Shown here one piece after another: positions 42,390 to 53,399 of a stretch of 64,000 nt of DNA; within the stretch, counting starts at the first letter, position 1, and every line of letters starts with the position of its first letter. Both the position numbers and the translations under genes were made by a program. This DNA is from Pelodera strongyloides (Eukaryota > Nematoda > Chromadorea > Rhabditida > Rhabditidae), in assembly GCA_036852015.1 (NCBI GenBank), contig JAANDG010000065.1:1-64000 (forward strand). Direction: 5' to 3'. The notes beneath the pieces are model-generated. The model did no database searches and was not told the origin of the DNA. It saw nothing but the letters and a program-made list of their open reading frames with translations.

Positions 42390-43806
42390 GTATGTACTTT
42401 TTGTCGGCAATTAATTCGAAAGTTCGTAGTTTACATGCTACTCGTTTATCACTGTTGGCCATTATTGTTTACGTTTTCTCTTCCGTGACCTTTATCTTAA
42501 ATGAATACGTTAACAATTAAACAATTATACTACTTATAGGGTTCGTAGGGCGCCTGTAAAGCCTTAGCTTCTGACAGAATTTTTTGAAAATATAGCTATA
42601 AATGGTATCCGTTTACAGATTCCTGTATATTTATTCTACGTTTTCCTTCTTTTCTGTATGTATTTCATATTCATTTCCACAGTTAGATTTGTCATCCCAT
42701 CTTTTGGGTTTAATCCTGCATCCCTATTTCATTTATTTCTAGGAGTTGATGCATGTTGGACAAGGAATGGAGAAAACAACCATGCGACCGATTGTGGAAT
42801 GTGGCAATTAAGAGTATACCGATTGGATGCTAATATCTTTGTTTGGTTCATAGTTTCTATTGTCATTAACCGGTTCGCTTTGAGTATGAGAAGTGGATAA
42901 TTTTGTTAATATATTCAATCCTGTCAGTCTGTGTAAATATGTATGTAACTTGGAATTCTCCCTTTTCCGTCTGGCATTACCGGTTAATGACAAACGTGTA
43001 TGTTCCTTCAATTGGTGGGTTCTGAGGAACTCGTCTACTTTGATGGTTCTTTTACACTCCGTTTTGTTTTTAATAAAATTGGGTTCCGGTCATCGGTTTT
43101 CCCTGTTGATATGTGTGTTTTTGGCCTTTAGTCAATAATGTGTTCTGCTCTTAACATTTCCATGTTTAATTGACTGGTCTATGATAATATTGGTTATGTA
43201 AACGATTTGATTATATGTTCCTTTTTTGACTATCGGTTGACACTTGGGAATGAATTGGCTCTCCTGTTGCCGTATTTCTGCGCGCAGACCGCGAGTGGAA
43301 GAGAGACCCATGCCACTCTGCCGCTCTAACTTTTATCCCCGCTTCAGTAGTAATGGGGCGCGCGCTTTTTAAGAAATTACGAATAGGGCAATTAGAAACC
43401 TTTCATAATAATTACATATTATGATATCGGAGAACACTGGGAATCGTTTGGTACATATTTCATCGGGATTCGTGAGCTTTGAAAAAGTGCCTTCCGGTCC
43501 CTACTTAGGGCTGATCCAACCGAAAAGCCCAACAATAACTCATTTTGCACACCGAATAGTATCTGCAATTGTTGAGTAAAACGGGCATTCAGTCCGCTAC
43601 AGTAACTTATTACTTATTCACATTTTTCATTTATGTGTAGAAACCGTCGATTTGTGATTTATTCTCCATTTACCGTCTCCGTCTTTGATGTGTTAGGGGC
43701 AGATGCATGAGTCGCTTCCGGGTTATACATTTTCTTTTTGATCTCAGCTTTATGTCAGTCAATAGATCAAAGATATAAACCATATTTGTATGTAACATAT
43801 TTGCAG

Positions 43807-46800
43807 GAGCCTCTACCGGCAACTATGCGCCTGAACGGCTCAGGTGCCAGTTCTACTTCGGTTGCGTCGCGGCTCTACAACGGACGCAATAGCTCCCGAC
43901 GAGGTACGGTACTTTAATCGAGAAGGTTTTTTTCTTTCTGTTAATTTTTTTGGAACAGATTTAAGATAATCTGTTTAAACGTATGTTTTATTTTTCACTT
44001 TTTTTTATAAAATCAGTTATGAAGTATTACTGTATTACGTGTGTTTGTGGTGAGCGTTTACTTTGCGCAAAGAATATCAGGCATGGGATTTTTCAACCTA
44101 TTTTTTTCGAATATGAATATGAATAGTGGTCAAACTTCGTCTCATTAGATTCGTTTATCCGCTAGAAAAGCACATTTTCATTTATTGTTTATTTCTCCCT
44201 CGGGAGCCTTTCGGCTTTTGAACTTCCAATTCTCTTATTAGTCACATATTTTCACTAAATCGTAATTGTAAGTGCATATCATTTATTTTGTTTTTTTTTT
44301 TGATCACTGTCCTCTTTTGTACTTCGTTATGACTTTATTTATTTAATTGTCATAACGAAGTTGTTTATATATTTCATACATAGTTGATGTGTTCTCCTCC
44401 AAAACAAGTGAATTTGGCCCACTATTATTTGCCCATGACTTTCTAAATCAGTTTTGAAATTGGAATTTCGTAAATTTTAAATTTTAAATTGTATAAAGAA
44501 AAATAACAAACCCACTTAATTATGTTTCATGATAGTTACTTTTACCATTATATATATTTTATCCCATCATAGTTCATAATTCATTATTATTATAATTAAA
44601 ATAATTAGGTAATATTGAAATGTGCACCAAGTTAATTTCCAAATCCGTTATCACGTTCCAATTCCAAAAGCGTATCTATTGATTTGTAGTCGTGTGGCTA
44701 TTTTCCTGTTCCGAATTATTCCTTATCTTTTCTCAGTTAACTGGAATTATTATCATTCGATTTAAAGTTTGGCTCTTAAATCAAATTAAAAATTAAAACC
44801 GGAACAATAGGTAACTTTTGTAGTTGCGATGAAGTTATTCATACTGTCACTTGATTGTATTTTGCGCTCATGTGATCAGAGCTGAGCTGAACTACTATTA
44901 TTCGTATAGTTTAGGTTTAGAATAAAATCCCCAAAATAGATCGTTTCTAGATTATTCACTCAGTCTCTGTGATTCATTGCTCAATTTCTTTCTAGAAATT
45001 GGTTTTTAAATTAAAAACCAGACCTCGGCTATTTTGAAAATTGAATTATTATTGCCATTGAATTATTATTATTATTCTCCAAAATTGTAAATAATATATA
45101 TATGAAGGAAGCGAAAATAGTACATTTTCCTCAAAAGCCCACGCGCAACTGATTGAAAATTCGCGTTGATTTTGCGCATTTTGTATGCATGGCAGAGTTG
45201 AGGGTTGGGGGGAATTTTAGAAACCCAAAACGGAAATTATTGACTTTTTTCTTTTTTATTGTTTTAGGAATAAGTAAATTATTTCTAGTTTGCTTTGCCT
45301 TTCTAGGATACGGGACTTATATTTAGCGTATATCATTTTTTTTTCTTCCAAAACATGCGTACGGCACGGCACAGTTTATTTGACTTTGATTTTTTTTTAA
45401 ACTTGATAAGAACAAGAACAAAACAACGCTCGTGAAGTGACCCACAACATCCAGTGGCAAAGTTAAGCATGTTTTTTTTTGTCATTTTTCTTTGTTTTGC
45501 AACAGTTGTTCTCGTTCCGGGCGTCAGTAAAAGATAAATGCTTCCCATAACTTTTTCTATGATTGTTTCATACTGAAACGATGCTGCAAAAACCTTGTTT
45601 CATCCATTATATTATAAATTATTTTACTCTATTCTATCATACAATTTGTAATCGGGGCGTGGCATAGGGCGTAGAAATGACACTAGCTAGTAGAGGTATT
45701 GTATATAAATAATTTACTGTTTTTCACCAGGGATACTGGTAGGTAGGTAAGGTGCTGATATTCTTATCTAAAGTTACCGTACCTACAGAACGATGTGTAA
45801 TTCGGGCCTGCGTCGGAGCTACAGTCTTTAGTGAGACAGTACAAATGTCCATTCAGTCCTTCACTCAGTGTTCTATAGTTATAGTGGGAACCTGTTTTGC
45901 CTCCTCTTTTTCTCTCATTTATTCTGTCTGTGTGCCAACACTCGATTGATATGTCTAGTTAATCGATTTCTTACAATTTATACCTTTTTTTATTTGAGTT
46001 AAACGTTCTCTCTCTATGTTCTTTCAAACTCCAAATTATGAATGAATATTTTTAAATAGCTCCAACGTACGCTTAACTTTCCGTGTTTTTTTTTCGAATA
46101 TTGCGCATGTAGTAAAATCAAGTTTTACTTTCATCGCAAAAAAAAGTAAATCCGCGTAACTTTGAATCAAACCAAATCTTGCCGTGCCGTAGTGTAGTAG
46201 ATCCTCTCAATGCGAACGAAATCAGGTTTTCTGAGCCCTGGCGGGTAGGCAGATATTGAGACTGCGATATACACACTAGATGCTAGGCCTACATGCCGGC
46301 TTAGTGCACTTTACGACTTTACCTTACTTCCTTGTTCATTATTATTGATTGAAAACTATGACTATAATGACTCAACGTTGTTTTTCCAACAAGGCTAGTT
46401 AATCGATAGTTGAACTTGAATTCTCTACCGAAAACCTTTCAAAACACGAAAATTGAGAGGAATGTCTTATCTAATTGTAAGCAACTTTTTGTATCAGTAG
46501 CTTCTGTTGGAATTTACAAGCTTTGAATGCCAAACTTCCCAACAAGAAAGCTTCCCGCCACTAAGCCTATTCGTAGACCTAGCATCTAGTGTGTATATCA
46601 CAGTCTCAATATCTCTCTACAATTCTCTTCGTCAAAGACGTCAAAGATAAAAATTAACTAAATTTCTAATAAAGTATTTTATTAATGTAATATTTTCAGA
46701 CTCAGGTTCCTTTGGCTCTGATCCAGAATTAATTTCATTTTCCGACAACGAAATCCACTCGGAAATCAACGATATCTCAACACAGGTAAATTTCTAGAAT

Positions 46801-49800
46801 ATCACTAGATCGTCCGTTATGTCATTATTCACAATTTTAATCTTTAATCTTCACAATATGTTTAATTTATAGCATTAGATAGTGCTCATCTAAGTGTAAT
46901 ATTTCTACAGTATGAAAGTGAAAGTCCATGAGCAAACATGTGTTGTTTATACCAAAACAAAACCGTTTCCACTTTGATAGTATCTGGGCAGATGCGTGTA
47001 CTGTATTGATTGATTACTAATATTAATGGTTACCGTTGTTACTGTATATTATAGGAATTCAGATGTAGGATTATTTCTTGATTATTAATTCGTTGGCGCA
47101 GCGGCAAGCGGGGGGGAGCGTGGCGCAGTGGCAAGAGCCTTGTTCCACGCCACCGGTCGCTGGTTCGACCCCGGCCGGAACCCCTTCACCTCACCACAGG
47201 TGTAAAAGTTGGTAGCTGGGTAAAACCGGCGGAGATAAATCGGCTTCCCGAGAAAATTGGCCTCCGGGAAGTTTAAGGGCCAGTTCGTCCGGCTTCAGAA
47301 ATGAACCGGACCCCGGTGCACCGTTGCTGCGGATTCGGTTAATATAACCCGGTACACTTTATCTTTTTATCTTTTATTAATTCGTACCTTATTAAGGTCT
47401 CGTCGATTTCCAAGAAACTATCCGAAATGGAGGAAATGCAACACGTAACAAATGATGAAAGAAATCGACTCCGAATGGACAATGCCGTTTTAACGGAACG
47501 AATTCACGTACTCGAAGAGGAGATACAGAATATTGAACAAAGGTTTGTAGGTTTATTAAAATTTAAACTTTAAAGGGAATGGCACGTGGTTTTGAAACGT
47601 TGTAGGTTGTAGTATATGGAAATGTTACCTTCTGTGCCAAAAATTCATATTGTGTGGACCGTCTATTTCTGGCGCATGACCCACGCAACGTTATACTCTC
47701 TCTTGTTATTTAAAGGGAATGTCAAGCCGGTTTTTCATGTTGGGCTCAAAAGAAAGCTTATGTTTTGAAGGTAAGGAAAGTGAAAATAAAAATAAACAAA
47801 AACTTTCATATAAGAAGAAAAACAATTTCAAACCCCTCCAAAAAACCCCTTCAGTATGGGATTCGAGTCGTGTGGACAAAATCAGAACTATTCTCTGCCG
47901 CAGGACCGTTTGCTGTTAGACAGCAAAGAAAAAGAGGAGGGCGCGAGAGAAATTTGTTTAAGTCAGCAAAGAAAAAGAGGAGAGCGCGAGAGAAATTGTG
48001 TAAACTACGGTAGCTGTGACAGCGTGTTATAGAATATCTGTGAATCAGGCTTGACATTCGCTTTAATATAAATAAATAAACAAACAAACCTTTACGTTTT
48101 GAATAAAAGAAAGGTTGAAAACATATGTATTTTTATATGTGATTTTGGTAAGTGATATCTAACTAGGAGACCCAACGATTACTGCATACAAAATATCACC
48201 TTCTTTTCAAAAACTCGGTGAAACATTACGAAATATTGTTATGCTATTATTTCTGTGCATTTCTTCTTTTACCTTCAAAAATTCCTAAAATAATTTTGAC
48301 TTTGGCTGATTGTAACCTAAACTGCCTAAACAAATTGTTTGTCACTTCGCATCTGCGCCCATTTTCTCGGTTCTTCACTGAATTTCAAAATAAACAGCAC
48401 TGAAACTGGATGATGTTTTGTATTTGAAACTAATCACGAGCGAAGACTGCACGTAATGCTCCAAGTGCAGGCAATAAGTTAGATAAAATAATAATGACAA
48501 TTTTATGCATGTTTCGGACGAAAGAGAGCATTATATTCGAAAAATAATTTTATAAATGTTTAGGTACAAAGAAAAATTGGAAAGTGAGCGTGCACGACAT
48601 AAGGATGTGGCCAGTAGAATGGAAAGAGAAAAAGACCTGGAAATAGAACGGGCTTCGCTCAAATATCAAGTAAGTATGGAGTTTTCGTGAGTTGAATATT
48701 TAACTTTTTGAAACTTCGAGAGGGTATTCTTGAGGCTCACTAATAGTACACCACATAAAACGAACCCAAAATAATGCCCAAGCTACAACAATCAAGTTTT
48801 ATGTTCCTTTGTTGAGTTGCACCAAGTGCTCTAATAAACCAACGGGTATTGTACGAAAAGTAGACTATGAGAAAGAATTAGTATTAGAATAAAGTGTAAA
48901 AAAAGGAAAAGATACAAAAGTACCCGGTAATACCCATGCAACCCGTTTCGACCCCTAAGTCACAGACTGGATTTTATGGCAAGCTATGGAGGGATCATAA
49001 ATAGATTATAATTTTAGGTTCTCGAGAAAGACCTTGCTCAAATGAAGCGTGAGAAGGAAAAGCTACAAGAGGAGAGTTCGAAACTTCAAGGAGAATTAGA
49101 CAAGAAAGCGAGCGATCTGAATGATTCCACACTATTGTGTGAGGACTTGGAGGAAGAAATGCTCAAAATGCAAAAGGAGTACAAAAAGTGAGCATTTTAG
49201 AGAGTTCTGTTCACGGGCTGAATTTTGTGATTTACTTGCGAGATAGTCTACTAAGTCGTTCACGTGCAGCATGAAAAGTTTTCCACCGTAAGATTTATCT
49301 ACCGTAAAAACATTTAGTGGAGAAACTCGAGGTATGATGTTCTGAGGTATGAAATTCAAACGAAGATTTAATTTCCTGCTCTGCTTCAGATTTAAAGAGG
49401 AAGCACAACATGATATCGACAGCAGCAGCGAGATGGTGGAGGAGTTGAGCAGACAGACAGAGGAACTGAGGACGAGAGCAGGGATGCCCAGACAGGGCAG
49501 CATGGCTGAACAGGTACAGTAGTTTACTCACACAATAAACTGAGGTTTCTTACAATGAATCACTGTATACGGTAAAACGCTAATGGTGGAGTCGTGAATT
49601 GCTTCAAAATCATATCATATTGTCATTTTCCCTTCATAACGTGTTTACCCACACAGAACACGATCATCAAACAAATCAGCTTTTAAGGAATGAAATACGA
49701 TTTTCGTAAAAAGTATAATTCCGATGAAATTCTTCTCTTTTAGATTGTCTCCCTCGAAGATGATCTGGAGCGTGTTCGTGCTGAAAACCGTGAGCTGAGG

Positions 49801-50339
49801 AAGGCCAATGATGAGCTCCAGGCTCAAATGCTCCAGGATTCAGTGGAACGAGGTCGCGTGCTCCTAGAAGATGGAGCCGGTGTCTCACTCGCTGACGAGT
49901 TGAATGGCAAAGACACCACTGAGGTGAGCATCTATATATATATATATCTATATCCCCGAATAAAACTAGTTATTCCGACTTGTTTCTGTACAGCCTTTCG
50001 CTTTCAGCACAGCAAAATCCTGTATTTTTCTCACAGAAAAAAAGAAACAGTCCACTGTATTTTTGCTCTTTTAGCTCGTAAACGCATTGCGTGAACAAGA
50101 AATCTGCAATCAGAAGCTGCGGGTTTATATCAACGGTATTCTGATGCGGGTGATCGAACGACATCCCGAAATCCTCGAAATTAAGGTTTGTTTTCTTTCT
50201 TGTGGTCTTGCATAATATAATAACTACTTATTAGGTTGCTGGAAAGTAGCTAGCTTCGTTTCTTGTTTATGTTGGGCCATATTTGTTAGCCAGAAAGAGA
50301 AATAAAACATTTATTTTTCAGGAGGATGTGGATAGTTGA
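43807..50339 (+). CDS. Rab11 family-interacting protein (class II FIP / Nuf-like), 9 exons, 339 aa
   Basis: A predicted coiled-coil effector that binds Rab11 on recycling endosomes through its C-terminal Rab-binding domain. Exons: 43807-43903 (ATG 43825), 46700-46785, 47397-47542, 48564-48669, 49018-49187, 49390-49513, 49744-49923, 50075-50185 and 50322-50339. All phases agree and the splice sites are canonical. The N-terminus is Ser-rich ([19 protein letters not shown]). A long Glu/Lys/Arg-rich coiled coil starts near residue 56. The end, [19 protein letters not shown] then [13 protein letters not shown], matches the FIP Rab-binding signature. No EF hands or C2 domain are seen, though an upstream exon may be missing. 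A SINE sits just before exon 47397, and a hairpin element lies in the first long intron. The last exon may have an alternative form (see findings). Confidence 0.9.
43904..46245. other. Long intron DNA, no separate gene seen
   Basis: Part of the first Rab11-FIP intron (43904-46699). AT-rich, with a perfect small hairpin CTTCGTTATGAC / GTCATAACGAAG at about 44322-44361 and no convincing coding sequence. Confidence 0.45.
46246..46618. repeat. Inverted-repeat element in Rab11-FIP intron
   Basis: The left arm GTAGGCAGATATTGAGACTG, CGATATACACACTAGATGCT, AGGCCTAC is mirrored on the right by GTAGACCTAGCATCTAGTGT, GTATATCACAGTCTCAATAT, CT. The roughly 40-bp arms are separated by about 270 bp of unrelated AT-rich DNA, unlike the full-length hairpins elsewhere. 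Confidence 0.85.
47082..47385 (+). mobile_element. tRNA-derived SINE with 12-bp target duplication
   Basis: The direct repeat TTATTAATTCGT (47082-47093 and 47374-47385) flanks a 280-bp body. Pol III promoter boxes are visible: A box TGGCGCAGTGGCAAG (from 47121) and B box GGTTCGACCC (47162-47171). A unique GC-rich body (GGTAAAACCGGCGGAG-like, TTCCCGAGAAAATTGG, GGACCCCGGTGCACCGTTGC) follows, and the tail is TTATCTTTTTATCTTTTA. The 5' end carries a duplicated head (TGGCGCAGCGGCAAG at 47094). It lies in a Rab11-FIP intron in sense orientation. Confidence 0.92.
47709..48066. repeat. TTTAAAG-type MITE in Rab11-FIP intron
   Basis: The left end TTTAAAGGGAATGTCAAGCC is mirrored by GGCTTGACATTCGCTTTAA. 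The centre is not a hairpin and carries a tandem pair (CAGCAAAGAAAAAGAGGA... GCGCGAGAGAAATT). A solo TTTAAAGGGAATGGCACG end lies at 47571. Confidence 0.8.
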
Positions 50340-50884
50340 CGGTGCGCGGAGCAGCAGCATTCCCAGTCCGCACCCGTGTCGGGCAACCGCGTCGCGACCG
50401 CAGCGCCCCCGAGTAACGGTGCAGGCCCACAGGCGCCCTTATCGGAGCGCCTCTACAATTACATTCCCAGCCTTCCCACCGACTGGGGATTCTTTCGACG
50501 CGGCTAAGGCCCAAATCTCGGTTTGAACTACCAGAATGCTGCCGCTCCACCCTAAACTCCGCCTATCGTAATGTAACATAATAATTGCTTTTTTTGGATA
50601 ATTAACTAATTGTTACGTTACTGGTAGTATGGAGGATTTTTTGTTATGTATGGGGTGTTTTGTCCTTTCTTATTCGATGACGTTTTCCATTAAACAGGTC
50701 AAAACATCTTGCGAAGCAGCGGGTTTACTTCTTCTTATCTAAAAGTGTGATGTACTAACAATAAGTTAAAAATGTACCCCATGTAAAATTACAAGCAAAA
50801 CAATTGCTTGCAAATGTGATATGTCAATTTCCGTTTTTCTGAACCTTTCTTCTACTTATTTACTTATTCAATGCTTTCCGAAAT
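50340..50884. other. 3' region of Rab11-FIP gene, GC-rich at first
   Basis: The first 160 bp after the stop are far richer in GC than any other non-coding DNA nearby and keep a clean frame in phase with the CDS (see findings). After about 50570 the sequence becomes ordinary AT-rich 3' UTR or intergenic DNA. Confidence 0.55.
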
Positions 50885-51345
50885 TAAGGGGATAGGTTCA
50901 CCTCGAATTGCACCTTTTTTTATAATTTATGTTGATAATATGATAGTATGACCTATGACGGTCAAAATGCGAAAATTGCAGCAAATTTCCTTTGCTCCCC
51001 GTAGTAGGAGAGCTTGCTCAAAAAAAGCTAAACTACCTCGAATCTATAAAACAATTGGAGTACCGCAGCCATGGTATGTGGGAAATAGCGTAGCCGGGCT
51101 GGAGACGCTGGAAAATACAGGGCCACCAGTCCTCCTGCGCTATTTCCCACATACCATGGCTGAGGTACCCCAATTGTTTTATAGATTCGAGGTAGTTTAG
51201 CTTTTTTTGAGCAAGCTCTCCTACTACGGGGAGCAAAGGAAATTTACTGCAATTTTCGCATTTTGACCGTCATAGGTTATACTATCAACATAAATTATAA
51301 AAAAAGGTGCAATTCGAGGTGAATTCGAGCCTTTCGAGCCCTTTA
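50885..51345. repeat. Foldback element family E, copy 2
   Basis: The left end AAGGGGATAGGTTCACCTCG and the right arm AAAAAGGTGCAATTCGAGG are inverses, and internal arms match copy 1 at 25276 (GAGCTTGCTCAAAAAAAGCT, ACAATTGGAGTACCGCAGCC). The right terminus is disturbed (GTGAATTCGAGCCTTTCGAG). Confidence 0.9.
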
Positions 51346-53399
51346 ACTACACAGTCCTACAATCTGCTTACTTTCAATTTAATCGGCCACAAAATTAGCG
51401 TTTTATACCAATTAACATATTATGTACAGTATTTCTGATGTATTTATTCACTCCCTTTCTTTATATTCTAATTTCTATGCATCTGATGGGTACCGTCCAA
51501 AAACTTGTCTCTTCCTCCATTTCTGTATATTGTGATTACTAGTCCTAAAATTTACTAAACTTCCGTAAAATCTTTGCAATAAGTAACTCTGAGCTTATGC
51601 TTGTGAAATGCTAGGGTTAGTTCCATGGTACTGGAAACTTGCATTGAATTTCTCTTTTATTTCATGCTTCTTTCGCATGTAATGAAGAATTAAATTAAAG
51701 CTTTCTGGCCTTGCCTAAGCCTCTATACAAAATTTATTCTGACCAGTTCCACAGTTAGTTTTGGAAGTCACTATATTCACAAATAGACAATTATATTGAT
51801 AAATTTGCATAATAACCATGTGATCGGTATTTCCCAGTAGTCAATTTGGTGAAAATTACTTGCTTTCCAACCTGTGATGTACTTTTTGCTTTTTAATTAT
51901 GTCAAGCGACAAACTTAGCATTCACCGGGGAAACTCAAAGAGTAGCGGCGCTTCGGTGGTGGAACATATGCTCGTCGGAGATTTTCGCTATAATGTTCGC
52001 CAAATGTTCGCGAGACGAGAGCGATAAAGCAGCCATTCAAGCGGGGCGTACTTTTGTTGTTTCCTCAGTGTTCTACAGTACATAGAGAAACTAAACTGGT
52101 TTCTTCAACAATATGTGCATTTTCCCTTGGTTTCGGCCAATTTTTCTGTGAATTGTGAAAATAAAGCTTTTATCTTTTAGTGAAGATTTATTTTGCAATA
52201 TTTTACACACCCAGGAGGTAGGGAATTTAAATTCAGCACGGTAATGACCCCATCCCTTTAAATAAAGTAATCACGCCGAGTTCAAGCATTTCTGTATTGT
52301 TTCTCGACTGAATAATTTACGCCTTTTATGTACATCATAAAGTGGGATTGCTCTAGCAGAAGAATGCTTAAAAATGTATTCATTTATCGACAGAGTTTCT
52401 TGCGGAAAGCAAATGATGGCAGAACGTGCAATATATTATTTCATAGTTTCTTTCTTATCCTTCAAATATTTATTTTTAACTTTGAAAAAACGCTCAAAGA
52501 ATTCAGAAGTATTTTTATTTTCTCTGTGTTCTGCGTCACACATAATTGTTCTACGAATGCACAAAGAAATGCGAAAAATGAGTGAAATTGTGTGTTGAGA
52601 AAGAATAAATAAACGTTTATAAAAACATGCTCCTATTGTTATTAGCACACGAATGTCTTGTTCTGTGTATTTGCATTTTGAGAACTACTTATTTAGATGT
52701 ACCTCTTGCTTTTCTGCGTACGATATCTTCTAAAACAAATTAAATTTTATTTTGTTATGTTATATTTCACCACTACGCCATGGCAACCGTCAACTGGTCG
52801 TTATAAATGAATCCGTTGTTGATGATAACGTTCTTCTACCTTACTTACTGAAATCAAATTTACTTATTTATTCTGATTTTCCAGATTTGTACTCGACTTT
52901 TGCGCTTCTATAATATTCCCCGTTCTTTCACGAGTGTTCAGGTTCAGAACAGTGTTAAATGCTTAGATCTGATCGCAAAATTTATCACATACTGATGACG
53001 AATTGTTCGAAAATCAGTTGTTTTTATAAAAGCTCGGAAAATATGTGGTCTGAATCTGAATTGTGAAATTTCTCTTTTTTTTTCTCTTTTATCGGTCTTG
53101 GCGGATACTACTTGATGTTTTTTGCAAACAAATTGTTGGCTTCTTTTGTACTTGTGTGCGTGCCCATCAGCTAAAATAAAGGATATAAACAGAGTTGTGG
53201 CTTCTCTCGTAATTATAAGCTGATTTTTCGAGTCTTTTATTCAGCAGTGGTGAAGGTTTCAGTCCGTGTTCTGCATAAGTATATATTTGTGTGTAAATGA
53301 GCTGCGTGCTTTTTATATAGTATCAATATGGGAGACCACTTTAGATGTTGTAGTCCTTCGTTTAATCCACTTCCAGTTGTCTTTATGATTTTATTTCAG
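51346..53399. other. Stretch with one small coding-like frame
   Basis: The ATG at 51899 opens MSSDKLSIHRGNSKSSGASV, VEHMLVGDFRYNVRQMFARR, ER and stops at 52025-52027. Codon choice looks coding. It could be a short protein or a 5' exon of the following gene, but no fitting donor was found. The remainder is AT-rich without supported features. Confidence 0.3.
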
